A DNA stretch of 64,000 bases from Nocardioides massiliensis (GTDB taxonomy: Bacteria; Actinomycetota; Actinomycetes; Propionibacteriales; Nocardioidaceae). The notes beneath the pieces were generated by a model that saw only the letters and a program-made list of their open reading frames with translations, was not told where the DNA came from and ran no database searches. Below, piece by piece: positions 45,178 to 55,724 of the stretch. How positions within the stretch are numbered: the stretch's first letter is position 1; every line of letters begins with the position of its first letter. The DNA lies in assembly GCF_030811215.1 (NCBI RefSeq), contig NZ_JAUSQM010000001.1:1860001-1924000 (forward strand), in the 5' to 3' direction. Position numbers and translations under genes: made by a program.

Positions 45178-45287
45178 CATCCAGGACCGGTACGTCGAGG
45201 TCCTCCGCCCGCGGAGAAGGGTTCCGTCGGCCCCGGGGGATCGTCCGTCGCGGGCGGCGCACCGGACCACCCGAACTCATCGAGTGA

Positions 45288-46934
<1,647 letters not shown>

Positions 46935-46988
46935 GTCCCGCCACCCGGCTCGGTCGGTCCGGCTGAGCCACAGATCACAGCAGTTCCC

Positions 46989-47019
46989 GCAGGCCCCGAG
47001 GTAACTCCTCGGGGCCTGC
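46989..47019 (+). terminator. Terminator of groEL2
   Basis: Arms GCAGGCCCCGAGG (46989-47001) and exact complement (47007-47019), five-base loop, 55 bases after the stop. Confidence 0.85.
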
Positions 47020-47149
47020 GTCGTTGAGCATGCGACAAACCGATGTGACATCCGCGTGAAACCGTCCACTAGTGTGGTCCACGTCATTCGGTGCGCGCCC
47101 TCCAGCGCGTCGCAGACCAACGGTGCCTTCGGGTACAGGGGAGCTTTCA

Positions 47150-48415
47150 GTGAAGATCAAGACCAGGGCCGCCAAGCGCGTGGCCGCTCTCGGGGCCGCA
47201 GGCGCCCTCCTGTCGTTGACCATCTCGCCGGCCGCCGCCGCCGACGTCGTCGCGCAGTCCAGCGCGAACGCGCTCACCATCTCGCTCGCCGGCAACGGCC
47301 AGGGCACCGGCACCGTGACGGCGACCCACACGGGCACCGGTCAGGAGAACATCAACGGCCCGGTCAATCCGCCGATCGCCATCCTCGGCCAGCAGAACCT
47401 CGTCAACGCGGGCGTGCTGGCGCAGGACGCCACTGCTCGCGTCGAGAACCGCCGCGGCATCTCCGCCGCATGTGCGGGCGTCGCTGGTGACGGCGGCGCG
47501 ATCGCCGAGATCGGCGACTCGGGTTGTCTCGAGCCCGGTCAGCCGGTCGGCGTCACGATCGGCAACCTCGACCTCTCCGAGGCACTGCTGATCAACACCA
47601 ATGCCGTCGGCAACGCGCTGGCTCCGTTGGCGCCGCTGAACGTCATCATCAGCGAGCTCGTCGGGCCGATCACCGCCCAGCTGTCGTCCGCGCTGGGCGC
47701 GCTCCCCGAGGTCGCGATCCAGGGCACTCTCGGCGTGGTGCAGGGCAGCTGCGAGGCGGTGCCGGGGCGTGCCAACGGCACGGCGAACCTCATCGACAGC
47801 CGGATCGAGGCCATCGTCCTCGGGCAGCGGGTCACCATCGCAGAGCTGCCGGTCAACCCCGGCATCAACGAGAAGGTCGTCACCGACCTCGACGTCGTCC
47901 TCAACCGCGTGATCGACGCGGTCGAGACCACGATCGAGAACACCCTCGACGGGGCGCTTGCGCCGGTCGTCGGTCTGACCGACGCGATCCAGTCCGCCAT
48001 CGTCGACACCCTGGTCGCGCAGATCGCCGATGCACTCGAGCCGCTCGAGCAGAACATCCTCGACATCACGCTCAACAAGCAGACCCGACCCGAGCAGGGC
48101 CGGATCGAGGTCACCGCGCTCGACCTGCAGCTCCTCCCGGCGGCCCAGCAGTTCATCGACGCCTCGCTGCTGGCCGTCGAGATCGGCAACGTGACCTGCG
48201 GTGTGAACTCGACCTACAGCCCCGCCCCGGACCCGCAGCCCGAGCCCGACCCGCAGCCCGAGCCTGACCCCGAGCTGCCCGACATCCCGACCGAGGTCGA
48301 CGCCGGTGCGGCCGGCAACGGCGTGGGCCTGGGCGAGGGTGCCATGGGTGCGGCCCTGCTGACGCTGGCCGCCGGTGCCGGCCTGGCCGGCTACCGCCGC
48401 CTCGGACGTCTGTGA
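47150..48415 (+). CDS. Secreted, C-terminally anchored surface protein (probable sortase substrate)
   Basis: A 421-residue exported protein of unknown role. Signal peptide residues 1-31 (ending SPAAAAD). The middle is rich in Asn, Val and Ile with many NAL/TIE repeats and four cysteines (CAGVAGD, SGCLEPG, GSCEAVP, VTCGVN), probably two disulfides. A Pro-rich linker (PEPDPQPEPDP) near residue 365 spans the wall. The C-terminus reads IPTEVDAG (379-386), then Gly-rich, a hydrophobic helix and YRRLGRL: the outline of a sorting signal without LPXTG. The class F sortase gene follows 13 bases later. GTG 47150 follows GGGGAG. Confidence 0.8.
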   Translation: MKIKTRAAKRVAALGAAGALLSLTISPAAAADVVAQSSANALTISLAGNGQGTGTVTATHTGTGQENINGPVNPPIAILGQQNLVNAGVLAQDATARVENRRGISAACAGVAGDGGAIAEIGDSGCLEPGQPVGVTIGNLDLSEALLINTNAVGNALAPLAPLNVIISELVGPITAQLSSALGALPEVAIQGTLGVVQGSCEAVPGRANGTANLIDSRIEAIVLGQRVTIAELPVNPGINEKVVTDLDVVLNRVIDAVETTIENTLDGALAPVVGLTDAIQSAIVDTLVAQIADALEPLEQNILDITLNKQTRPEQGRIEVTALDLQLLPAAQQFIDASLLAVEIGNVTCGVNSTYSPAPDPQPEPDPQPEPDPELPDIPTEVDAGAAGNGVGLGEGAMGAALLTLAAGAGLAGYRRLGRL

Positions 48416-48428
48416 CACGCCTGGTCCG

Positions 48429-49046
48429 ATGAGCTCACGAGAGACCGACGGTCAGCAGCCCCGCTCCCTTCCCGCGATCATCGCGGGACTGGCGCTGGTG
48501 CTGCTGGCCGCCGGTTTTCTCTGGCCGTCCATCCCCGGCGTGGGGGGCGGCGACGACAGCTCCGAGGAGCCGGCGGTCGCGCTGCCGGCCGCTGCCGACA
48601 GCGACCTGTTGGAGATCCCGTCGATCCAGCTCGATGCGCCGATCGACCCGATCGAGGTCGACCCGGCAGGGGTTCTCACCCCGCCGGCCGACGTGCAGCG
48701 CGTCGGATGGTGGCAGCGCAGCGCCGAGCCGGGCGCTCGCGCCGGCCAGACCGTGATCACCGGCCACACCGTCCACACCGGCGGTGGGGTGATGAACCGG
48801 CTCAAGAAGGTCCGTCGGGGCGCCGAGGTGCTCGTCCACTCCGACGGCGAGGTGGCGAAGTACGCCGTACTGCGGGTCCACAAGCTCAGCCGCGAGGAGG
48901 TCTCCGCGCGCGCCGAGGAGCTGTTCGGCCAGGACCGCGATGACGGCCGGCTCGTGCTGGTCACCTGCGAGGACTGGGTGAACGGTGACTACCAGTCCAA
49001 CGTCGTGGTCTTCGCGGAACGCCTCGCCTCCTCGACCGACGTCTGA
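48429..49046 (+). CDS. Class F sortase
   Basis: A 205-residue membrane-anchored transpeptidase. One helix at 13-33, then the sortase barrel: LEIPSIQLDAPI, the catalytic His113 in VITGHTVHTGG and Cys180 in LVLVTCEDW. The third catalytic residue, Arg, is normally found shortly after the Cys; here that stretch reads DYQSNVVVFAE with no Arg before ERL, so the Arg is replaced or comes from elsewhere. ATG 48429 starts 13 bases after the surface protein, which is therefore the likely dedicated substrate. Confidence 0.88.
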   Translation: MSSRETDGQQPRSLPAIIAGLALVLLAAGFLWPSIPGVGGGDDSSEEPAVALPAAADSDLLEIPSIQLDAPIDPIEVDPAGVLTPPADVQRVGWWQRSAEPGARAGQTVITGHTVHTGGGVMNRLKKVRRGAEVLVHSDGEVAKYAVLRVHKLSREEVSARAEELFGQDRDDGRLVLVTCEDWVNGDYQSNVVVFAERLASSTDV

Positions 49047-49069
49047 GTCGACACCCTCGCGAACGGATA

Positions 49070-49085
49070 TCGAACATCTGTTCGA
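49070..49085. promoter_or_regulatory. SOS (LexA) box of alkB
   Basis: TCGAAC-ATCT-GTTCGA, a perfect match to the mycobacterial LexA site TCGAAC-N4-GTTCGA. It lies where the -35 box of alkB is expected (-10 at 49094), so LexA would block transcription. Confidence 0.88.
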
Positions 49086-49093
49086 TCCTGGCG

Positions 49094-49099
49094 TAGGCT
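49094..49099 (+). promoter_or_regulatory. -10 box of alkB
   Basis: TAGGCT, six bases before the ATG at 49106, no ribosome site. Third example of the same TAGGCT-N6-ATG layout in this window. Confidence 0.6.
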
Positions 49100-49105
49100 G
49101 ATCCC

Positions 49106-49723
49106 ATGACAGCTGAGATCCAGGGCCTGCTGTTCGCCGATCCCGACACCGCCACGGGCGTCCGCTTCCGCCGTACGCCGCTGTCCCACGGCGCCTGGGT
49201 CGACGTCGCACCCGGCTGGGCCGGGGACCCGGACACCGTGTTTGCCCGCATGGTCGAGGGCGTCGACTGGCGGGCCGAGCGCCGGGTGATGTATGACCGC
49301 ACGGTCGCCGTGCCGCGGCTGACCCGCTACTTCCGCGCCGATGAGACCTGGCCGGACCCGGCGCTGCGCGCGTGGTGCGCGCAGCTGTCGGCGCACTACG
49401 CCGACGAGCTCGGCGAACCGTTCACCACGGCCGGATGCTGCTACTACCGCGACGGCCGCGACTCCGTCGCCTGGCACGGCGACACCTTCGGTCGCGGCGC
49501 CAGCCACGACACGATGGTCGCTATCGTCTCCCTCGGCGACCAGCGCCGGCTCTCGCTGCGCCCCCGCGGTGGTGGCCGGTCGCTGTCGTTCGCGATGGGG
49601 CACGGCGACCTGGTCGTGATGGGTGGCTCCTGCCAGCGGACCTGGGAGCACGCCGTGCTGAAGACGGCCCAGCATGTCGGGCCGCGGATCAGCGTGCAGT
49701 TCCGCCCCGCGGGGGTTGCCTGA
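49106..49723 (+). CDS. alkB: Alpha-ketoglutarate-dependent dioxygenase AlkB
   Basis: A 205-residue Fe(II)/2-oxoglutarate enzyme that reverses alkylation damage (1-methyladenine, 3-methylcytosine). Iron ligands His124 and Asp126 in VAWHGD and His182 in WEHAVLK; the 2-oxoglutarate-binding Arg in RISVQFR near the end; and the substrate loop YYRDGRDS. It has an SOS box and a leaderless promoter directly upstream, so it should be induced by DNA damage. Confidence 0.93.
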   Translation: MTAEIQGLLFADPDTATGVRFRRTPLSHGAWVDVAPGWAGDPDTVFARMVEGVDWRAERRVMYDRTVAVPRLTRYFRADETWPDPALRAWCAQLSAHYADELGEPFTTAGCCYYRDGRDSVAWHGDTFGRGASHDTMVAIVSLGDQRRLSLRPRGGGRSLSFAMGHGDLVVMGGSCQRTWEHAVLKTAQHVGPRISVQFRPAGVA

Positions 49724-49726
49724 TCC

Positions 49727-51079
49727 TCAACCGATCGCTCGTCGTGTCGGACGCAGGTCGCCGGTGGCGAGCTTCGCGGTGTCGCCGGCCAGCCGGCCCT
49801 GGGTCCAGCCGGCGGCGTCCCAACCGCCGCGCACCGGGCTCGTCCCCAAGGTGCCGAACCGCTCGGTGACCCAGGCGTCGAGGGCATCGGCCTGGGACTG
49901 CAGGGCCGGGAGCAGGCGGTCGCTGTCGGTGGACCCGGCAACGACGTGGTCGGTCACCTCGCGCAGCCGCTCACCGAGGCGGTCGGCGTAGGCCAGCCAG
50001 AACGCCGAGCGGTAGCTCGCGCTGCGGGTGCGCGCGCCGGGCGGGGCGGACCGTGCGGTCTCGGCGAGTGCGTGCTGGCCCTGCACGAGCAGGGAGGTGT
50101 AGAGCGCCTCGACCGCGGCCAGGTCGCTGGCCGTGCCCATCACGGCCGTCATCGAGACCTGCCCGAGCACGACGACGCGACACCGGGTTGCGGCGGCCAC
50201 GACGTTGAGGAGGACGTTCTTGATGTCGGCGTACGGCGGGTCGACCCGCACCCGGATCATCGTCGGTGCCTCGCCGTTGCGGCCGCGGTTGGCCGCCAGC
50301 AGCGCGGCGTCGATCGCGTGCCGGGTGATCAGCTCCTGCGCCTTGGCGGTGTAGGTGGCGGCCTCGGCCTCGAACTCCGTCGACTCGGCCTTGGCCAACA
50401 GCCGGCGGACCCTGACCAGCACCGGATCGGCGCGGTCGGGGGCCGAGGCCGCCGAGGCGAGCGGCTGGTCAGGTCGTCCCGGCGGAGGCAGCAGGAAGTC
50501 GAGCGGCGGGACGCGGAGCGTCTCGACCACCGCCAGCACCGCCAGCACCAGCTGAGCGCCCTCGAGACCCTCGCGGGCGGACCATCGCGCAAGCCAACCC
50601 CGACGCGCCTGCGCGTCGCCGAGGCCGGCGTCGTCCAGCTGCTGCTGCCACCGCGGGTCGATGGCCTGCGTCGAACGCCCGGCCCGGTCGGCGGCGACGA
50701 GGTCGGGGACGAGGCGTCGCTGCTTCGCGTCGGCCAGCGCGACTCGGGTGTGGTGGAGCACGTCGTCCGGCTGCCAGCCGTTGGCCCACAGGAGGTCGAC
50801 CTGGTCCAGGAGGGGCACCTCGGCGGCGCGACAGACGGTCGCGCGGTCGCCGCGCACCAGGGCGTTGAACGCCGCGAGCCGCCCGGCCTCCGGCACACCG
50901 CGGGGGAGGAGCACCGATGCCCACGCGGCCTCGGCTGGCTCGCTGCGATCCGGCGGGGGCAGCGTGAAGACATCCGTCGGGTCTGTCGCTTGCTCCTGGC
51001 GCGCGTGGGCCTGTCGCGCTCGTTCTCTCGCCCGCGCCCTGGACCTGGCCTCGCGTCGTTTCTGGCTGTTGCGTCCCAT
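49727..51079 (-). CDS. DUF2786 protein
   Basis: A 450-residue protein. It opens with a very basic Arg/Ala helix (QKRREARSRARARERAR), perhaps nucleic-acid binding. The DUF2786 domain lies around residues 255-300: VRRLLAKAESTEFEAEAATYTAKAQELITRH, followed by a domain with IKNVLLNVVAAATRCR and SYRSAFWLAYADRLGERL. The family is found in actinobacteria and phages and has no established function. It is convergent with alkB (three-base gap). ATG with TACGGT seven bases upstream. Confidence 0.85.
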   Translation of the reverse strand: MGRNSQKRREARSRARARERARQAHARQEQATDPTDVFTLPPPDRSEPAEAAWASVLLPRGVPEAGRLAAFNALVRGDRATVCRAAEVPLLDQVDLLWANGWQPDDVLHHTRVALADAKQRRLVPDLVAADRAGRSTQAIDPRWQQQLDDAGLGDAQARRGWLARWSAREGLEGAQLVLAVLAVVETLRVPPLDFLLPPPGRPDQPLASAASAPDRADPVLVRVRRLLAKAESTEFEAEAATYTAKAQELITRHAIDAALLAANRGRNGEAPTMIRVRVDPPYADIKNVLLNVVAAATRCRVVVLGQVSMTAVMGTASDLAAVEALYTSLLVQGQHALAETARSAPPGARTRSASYRSAFWLAYADRLGERLREVTDHVVAGSTDSDRLLPALQSQADALDAWVTERFGTLGTSPVRGGWDAAGWTQGRLAGDTAKLATGDLRPTRRAIG

Positions 51080-51086
51080 GTCGCGC

Positions 51087-51092
51087 ACCGTA
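51087..51092 (-). promoter_or_regulatory. -10 box of the DUF2786 gene
   Basis: TACGGT on the minus strand, seven bases before the ATG at 51079, no ribosome site. Confidence 0.45.
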
Positions 51093-51148
51093 GGTTCCGG
51101 CTCCGACACCGTGTGAAAGAGCCGCACGCGTCCCGGACATGAGAGAGC

Positions 51149-51694
51149 GTGGACCCCGTGCACCCGCCCGACGACGCCGACCGGCAGGCCCGGTTCACCG
51201 CGCTGGCCCGCGCGGTGGTCGATCCGTTGCGGGCCTACCTGGTGCGCCGTGCGCCTGCCGACGCCGACGACGTCCTGGCCGAGGTGCTGCTCGTGTTGTG
51301 GCGCCGCCTCGACGACGTCCCTGCCGAGGCCCGGCTCCCGTGGTGCTACGGCGTCGCCCGCGGGTGCCTGGCCAACGCCCGCCGGGCCGAGCGACGACGG
51401 GCGCGGCTCGCGGACCGGGTGTGGGGTGAGCGTGTGCACGAGCCCGGGCAGGACGAGCCGGCGTACGACGATCTGCACGCCGCCCTGCGCCGGCTGCCGG
51501 AGGGGGAGCAGGAGCTGCTGCGGCTGTGGGCGTGGGAGGAGCTCGAGCCGCGGGAGATCGCGGTCGTGTTGGGCATCAGCCCCAACGCGGTGAGCATCCG
51601 GCTGCACCGGGCACGGCGCCGGCTCGCTGCGCTTCTCGGCGAAAGCCCGGCACCCCAGCCGGACAGGAGCAGGGTGAAGGGAGGGGGAGCATGA
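51149..51694 (+). CDS. RNA polymerase sigma factor, ECF family
   Basis: A 181-residue sigma factor with region 2 (ARAVVDPLRAYLVRRAPADADDVLAEVLLVLW) and region 4 (LRRLPEGEQELLRLW, helix-turn-helix IAVVLGISPNAVSIRLHRAR). GTG 51149 or GTG 51158 could start it. It is coupled to the next gene (ATGA overlap), whose product has the layout of an anti-sigma factor. A second, different ECF pair is at 11479-13286. Confidence 0.88.
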   Translation: MDPVHPPDDADRQARFTALARAVVDPLRAYLVRRAPADADDVLAEVLLVLWRRLDDVPAEARLPWCYGVARGCLANARRAERRRARLADRVWGERVHEPGQDEPAYDDLHAALRRLPEGEQELLRLWAWEELEPREIAVVLGISPNAVSIRLHRARRRLAALLGESPAPQPDRSRVKGGGA

Positions 51695-52296
51695 CCGACG
51701 ACGAGCTGCGCGCACGACTGCAGCGAGCCGACCCGGCACGCTCCACGCCTCCCGGACCCGATCTCGACGCGCTCCTGGAGGCCACGATGAGCAGCACCCT
51801 GACCCCGCGCCAGGCACCGGCGCCCTCGCCGACCCGACGGCGCACCACCTTGCTGACGGCCGCGGCCATCGCAGCGGCGGCCCTCGGCGTGGCCACCTGG
51901 ACCCAGCTGGGCGGCGACGACCCGGAGCCGGCGGCCGCACCGACCGTCCTCGAGGTCGAGGCCCCGGGTGAGGAGGCGGCCATGGCGATGTGCCTGCCCT
52001 TCGACCTCGCGACGCTCGCCGGCTACGCACCGGCCTACGACGCCACCGCCGTGGCGGTCGAGGGCGGTCGGGCGCGGATGGAGGTCAACCGCACCTACGC
52101 CGGTGCGCCGGTCGACGAGCTGGTCGTGCGCAGCCTGGGCGCGACCTCGGTGGCGCTGATCGGGGGCATCGGGGAGGTCGAGGTGGGCCAGCGCTACCTG
52201 CTCTCGGTCGAGGACGGGACGATCACGGCGTGTGGCTACTCCGGCCCCTGGAGCGCTGAGTACGCCGCGCAGTGGGAAGAGGCGTACGGCGGATGA
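51691..52296 (+). CDS. Single-pass membrane protein, possible anti-sigma partner
   Basis: A 201-residue protein: acidic cytosolic N-terminus of about 50 residues (DDELRARLQRADPAR, LDALLEATMSS), one membrane helix (TTLLTAAAIAAAALGVATW), and an external domain of about 125 residues with two cysteines (MCLPFD, ITACGYS). The layout fits regulators of ECF sigma factors, but no ZAS motif is present. GGAGGGGGAGC precedes the ATG. It overlaps the sigma gene by 4 bp. A weak hairpin follows (52301-52324). Confidence 0.72.
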   Translation: MTDDELRARLQRADPARSTPPGPDLDALLEATMSSTLTPRQAPAPSPTRRRTTLLTAAAIAAAALGVATWTQLGGDDPEPAAAPTVLEVEAPGEEAAMAMCLPFDLATLAGYAPAYDATAVAVEGGRARMEVNRTYAGAPVDELVVRSLGATSVALIGGIGEVEVGQRYLLSVEDGTITACGYSGPWSAEYAAQWEEAYGG

Positions 52297-52300
52297 GGGT

Positions 52301-52324
52301 CACCCTGAGCGTCCCTCAGGGGTG
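52301..52324 (+). terminator. Possible terminator after the second sigma operon
   Basis: CACCCTGAG (52301-52309) pairs with CTCAGGGGTG (52315-52324) with one bulged base; loop of five. No T run, so weak. Confidence 0.4.
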
Positions 52325-52377
52325 AGCCGGGGCGAATCCCGGTAGCGCCGGTCCAGGCGCTGCGCGAGAGTGAGGCC

Positions 52378-53145
52378 ATGACCTCGGTAGCCCCTGCGCC
52401 CGCGCGTGCCGTCGCCGCCCGCATCCGTGACCTGACCAAGACCTACGGCACCGGAGCCGCCCGGGTGGTCGCGCTCGACGGCGTCTCGGTCGACCTCTAC
52501 GCCGGTGAGTTCACCGCGATCATGGGCCCCTCCGGGTCGGGCAAGTCGACGCTGATGCACTGTGCGGCCGCGCTCGACGCCGCCGACAGCGGATCGGTGG
52601 AGATCGACGGGACGCCGTTGGCGGGGATGAAGGACAAGCAGCTGACGGCACTGCGCCGCGACGCGCTCGGGTTCGTCTTCCAGTCCTTCAACCTGGTGCC
52701 GACGCTCACCGCGGAGGAGAACATCACGCTGCCGCTGGCGATCGCGGGACGCAAGCCGGACCCGGAGTGGTACGCCACCGTGCTCGACGCGGTCGGACTG
52801 CGCGAGCGGCTCAGCCACCGACCCAACGAGCTCTCCGGGGGGCAGCAGCAGCGGGTGGCGGTCGCCCGCGCCCTGGTGTCGCGCCCGACGATCGTGTTCG
52901 CCGACGAGCCCACCGGCAACCTCGACTCGCGCTCGGGTGCCGAGGTGCTGGCGCTGCTGCGGCGTACCGTCGCGGAGTTCGGCCAGACCGTCGTCATGGT
53001 GACCCATGACCCGGTCGCGGCCGCTCACACCGACCGCGTCGTCTTCCTCGCCGACGGGCGGGTCGTCGACGAGCTGCGCGAGCCCAGCCGCGAGTCGATC
53101 ATGGAGCGGATGGCGGCCTTCGACGTCGCGGGTCCCGGCGCATGA
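52378..53145 (+). CDS. ABC transporter ATP-binding protein, MacB/LolD type
   Basis: A 255-residue ATPase with Walker A GPSGSGKST, LSGGQQQRVAVARAL signature, Walker B and DEPTGNLDSRSG, the subclass mark of MacB/LolD/FtsE-like ATPases, and the H-loop VTHDPVAAA. ATG follows GAGTGAGGCC. It overlaps the permease by ATGA. Such systems transmit mechanical work to extracytoplasmic domains or export peptides and lipids; no specific cargo can be inferred. Confidence 0.92.
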   Translation: MTSVAPAPARAVAARIRDLTKTYGTGAARVVALDGVSVDLYAGEFTAIMGPSGSGKSTLMHCAAALDAADSGSVEIDGTPLAGMKDKQLTALRRDALGFVFQSFNLVPTLTAEENITLPLAIAGRKPDPEWYATVLDAVGLRERLSHRPNELSGGQQQRVAVARALVSRPTIVFADEPTGNLDSRSGAEVLALLRRTVAEFGQTVVMVTHDPVAAAHTDRVVFLADGRVVDELREPSRESIMERMAAFDVAGPGA

Positions 53146-55676
53146 TCCGGGTCGCGCTCCGCAGCCTGCTGGGCCGCAAGGTCCGGCTGCTCATGAGCAC
53201 CTTCGCGATCGTGCTGGGTGTGGCTTTCGTGGCCGGCACGTTCATGTTCACCGACACGCTCAACCGGTCGTTCACGTCGATCTTCGCCTCCTCCGTCGGC
53301 GACGTCGTCGTGCAGCCGAGCGACCGCGCCGACGGCATGACGACCACCGGCCTGACCATCCCGGCCGAGGTTGTCGCGACCCTGGCGCAGGTCGACGGGG
53401 CGGCGCGCGCGGACGGCAACGTCACCTCGGTCGGCACCTTCGTCGTGGACGCGGGTGGCAAGGTCGTCGGCGGGCAGGGCGCGCCCGGCCTGGGACTGTC
53501 GTTCAACGACGCCCCGGCCGGGCACGGTCTCGAGGGACTGCGCATCATCGACGGCAAGGTGCCCGAGGGCATCGACGAGGTTGCGCTCGACGAGCGCACC
53601 GCGGAGCGCGCCGGCTACGGCATCGGTGACACCGTCCAGCTCGTCACCAACGGCTCGCGCCCGAGTCTGAAGCCCACCTTGGTCGGGACGGTGGGCTACG
53701 GCGACGGGGGCGGGCTCAACGGCGCGACCATGAGCGTCTTCGACACCAGGACCGCCCAGGAGCTCTTCCTCGACGGGGCGGACGCCTACTCCGACGTGTG
53801 GGTGACCGCCGCCGACGGCGTCAGCCAGGAGGAGCTGCGCGATGCGGTCGAGGAGGTCGTGCCCGAGGAGTACGCCGTGCTCACCGGCGACGAGGCCGCC
53901 GACCAGAGCGCCAGCGAGCTGCTGCAGGCGATCTCGTTCATCACGACGTTCCTGCTGATCTTCGCCGGCGTCGCGCTGGTCGTCGGGTCGTTCCTCATCG
54001 TCAACACCTTCTCGATCCTCGTGGCGCAGCGGGCCCGCGAGCTCGCCCTGCTGCGGGCACTCGGGGCGTCGCGACGTCAGGTGACCGGCTCGGTGCTGCT
54101 GGAGTCGCTGGTGCTGGGCATCGTCGGCTCCACGCTCGGACTGCTTCTGGGCATCGGGCTCGCCCACGGCATCCGTGCGATCACCGCCACCGCCGGTCTC
54201 GACCTCACCGGTCCGTTGGTCTTCGCGCCGCGCACGGTCGTGGCGGCGTACGCCGTGGGCATCGTGGTCACCGTCGTGGCGGCCTACCTGCCGGCGCGGC
54301 GGTCCAGCCGCATCGAGCCGGTGCAGGCGTTGCGCGACGACATCGCGCTGCCCGAGGGATCCCTGCGCAGGCGCTTCGTCGTGGGCGTCGTCATGATCGG
54401 CGTCGGCGCGGGTGCGATGGCGGTCGGGCTGGTCACCGACGTCGGCAGCGCCGGGTGGTGGGTCGGGGCCGGTGTGCTCACCGTCCTGCTCGGCACCGCA
54501 GCAGCGAGCCCGGTGCTCTCGCGGCCGCTGCTGGCGCTGGCATCGGCGGTCTACCGTCGTGCCTTCGGGATGGTCGGCACGCTGGCCGGTCAGAACGCAC
54601 GTCGCAACCCACGGCGCACGACAGCCACCGCGTCCGCCCTGATGATCGGGCTGGCGTTGGTCACGACGATGTCGATCCTCGGCACGTCGGCCAGCGCCTC
54701 GGTGGACCAGACGATCGAGGAGAACTTCTCCGGCGACGTCGTGGTCTCCAACGCCGTGGGTACGCCGTTCTCGCCCGCGGTCGGCAGGCAGTTGGCCGAG
54801 GAGCCGGCCGTCGACGTGGTGAGCCGGGTGCGGTTCGGCATGGCGCGGATCGACGGTGCCGAGGAGTTCCTGCTCGGCTTCGACCCGGAGTCCATCGCCG
54901 ACATCGTCGTGTTCGAGATGCTCGACGGTCGGGCGAACCCGCTCGGCGAGCGCGAGCTCCTCGTGGCCGAGGACGAGGCGGAGGACCTCGGACTGGCGGT
55001 CGGTGACGAGCTCGAGGTGCAGGTGCCGCGCGGCACGCAGACCTTCACCGTGGCCGGGATCTACGCGCGCAACGCGTTCGCCGGCGGTGCACACCTGGTC
55101 TCGGTCGACGCGATGGTCGCGGCCGGCTACCCCGACGAGGACAACACGCTCTTCCTCACCGCTGCCGGCAGTCAGGAGGACCTGCTCGAGGCGGCGCGGG
55201 AGGTGACCGCCGACCTGCCACTGGTCTCGGTGAAGGACCAGGCCGACTACGCCGAGGAGCAGCGGGCGCCGATCGACCAGCTGTTGCTGCTGATCTATGC
55301 CCTGCTCGGCCTCGCCCTGGTGATCGCCGTGCTCGGCATCGTCAACACCCTCGCGCTGTCGATCATCGAGCGCACGCGCGAGGTCGGACTGCTGCGCGCG
55401 GTCGGGCTCAGCCGGCGTCAGCTACGACGGATGATCGGCCTGGAGTCGGTGGTGATCGCACTGCTCGGGACGCTGCTCGGGCTGGTGCTCGGCGTCGTCT
55501 TCGGGCTGTCGCTGCTGACCGCGCTGGCCGACCAGGGTCTCGAGGCGGTCGTCGTGCCGTGGGGCCAGCTCGGGGCGTTCGTGGTGGCGGCGGTCGTCGT
55601 CGGGATCCTCGCCGCACTCGTGCCGGCTCGGCGGGCGGCCCGGCTCGACGTGCTCCGGGCGATCGCCACGGAGTGA
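53142..55676 (+). CDS. ABC transporter permease with two FtsX domains
   Basis: An 844-residue permease. The N-terminal helix (LLMSTFAIVLGVAFVAGTFMF) precedes a large external MacB-like periplasmic domain; FtsX domain 1 has helices around residues 265-290, 315-345 and 365-385 with the coupling motif ARELALLRALGASRRQV. A second half repeats the plan after a middle block of helices: ERTREVGLLRAVGLSRRQL and the final helices before PARRAARLDVLRAIATE. This 4+4-helix duplicate form is usual for Gram-positive peptide-detoxification systems. Coupled to its ATPase. Confidence 0.9.
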   Translation: MIRVALRSLLGRKVRLLMSTFAIVLGVAFVAGTFMFTDTLNRSFTSIFASSVGDVVVQPSDRADGMTTTGLTIPAEVVATLAQVDGAARADGNVTSVGTFVVDAGGKVVGGQGAPGLGLSFNDAPAGHGLEGLRIIDGKVPEGIDEVALDERTAERAGYGIGDTVQLVTNGSRPSLKPTLVGTVGYGDGGGLNGATMSVFDTRTAQELFLDGADAYSDVWVTAADGVSQEELRDAVEEVVPEEYAVLTGDEAADQSASELLQAISFITTFLLIFAGVALVVGSFLIVNTFSILVAQRARELALLRALGASRRQVTGSVLLESLVLGIVGSTLGLLLGIGLAHGIRAITATAGLDLTGPLVFAPRTVVAAYAVGIVVTVVAAYLPARRSSRIEPVQALRDDIALPEGSLRRRFVVGVVMIGVGAGAMAVGLVTDVGSAGWWVGAGVLTVLLGTAAASPVLSRPLLALASAVYRRAFGMVGTLAGQNARRNPRRTTATASALMIGLALVTTMSILGTSASASVDQTIEENFSGDVVVSNAVGTPFSPAVGRQLAEEPAVDVVSRVRFGMARIDGAEEFLLGFDPESIADIVVFEMLDGRANPLGERELLVAEDEAEDLGLAVGDELEVQVPRGTQTFTVAGIYARNAFAGGAHLVSVDAMVAAGYPDEDNTLFLTAAGSQEDLLEAAREVTADLPLVSVKDQADYAEEQRAPIDQLLLLIYALLGLALVIAVLGIVNTLALSIIERTREVGLLRAVGLSRRQLRRMIGLESVVIALLGTLLGLVLGVVFGLSLLTALADQGLEAVVVPWGQLGAFVVAAVVVGILAALVPARRAARLDVLRAIATE

Positions 55677-55724
55677 CCGTGGCCGAGGCCGCAGCAGGAC
55701 GCGGCGAGGACGAGTCCGCCGCTC

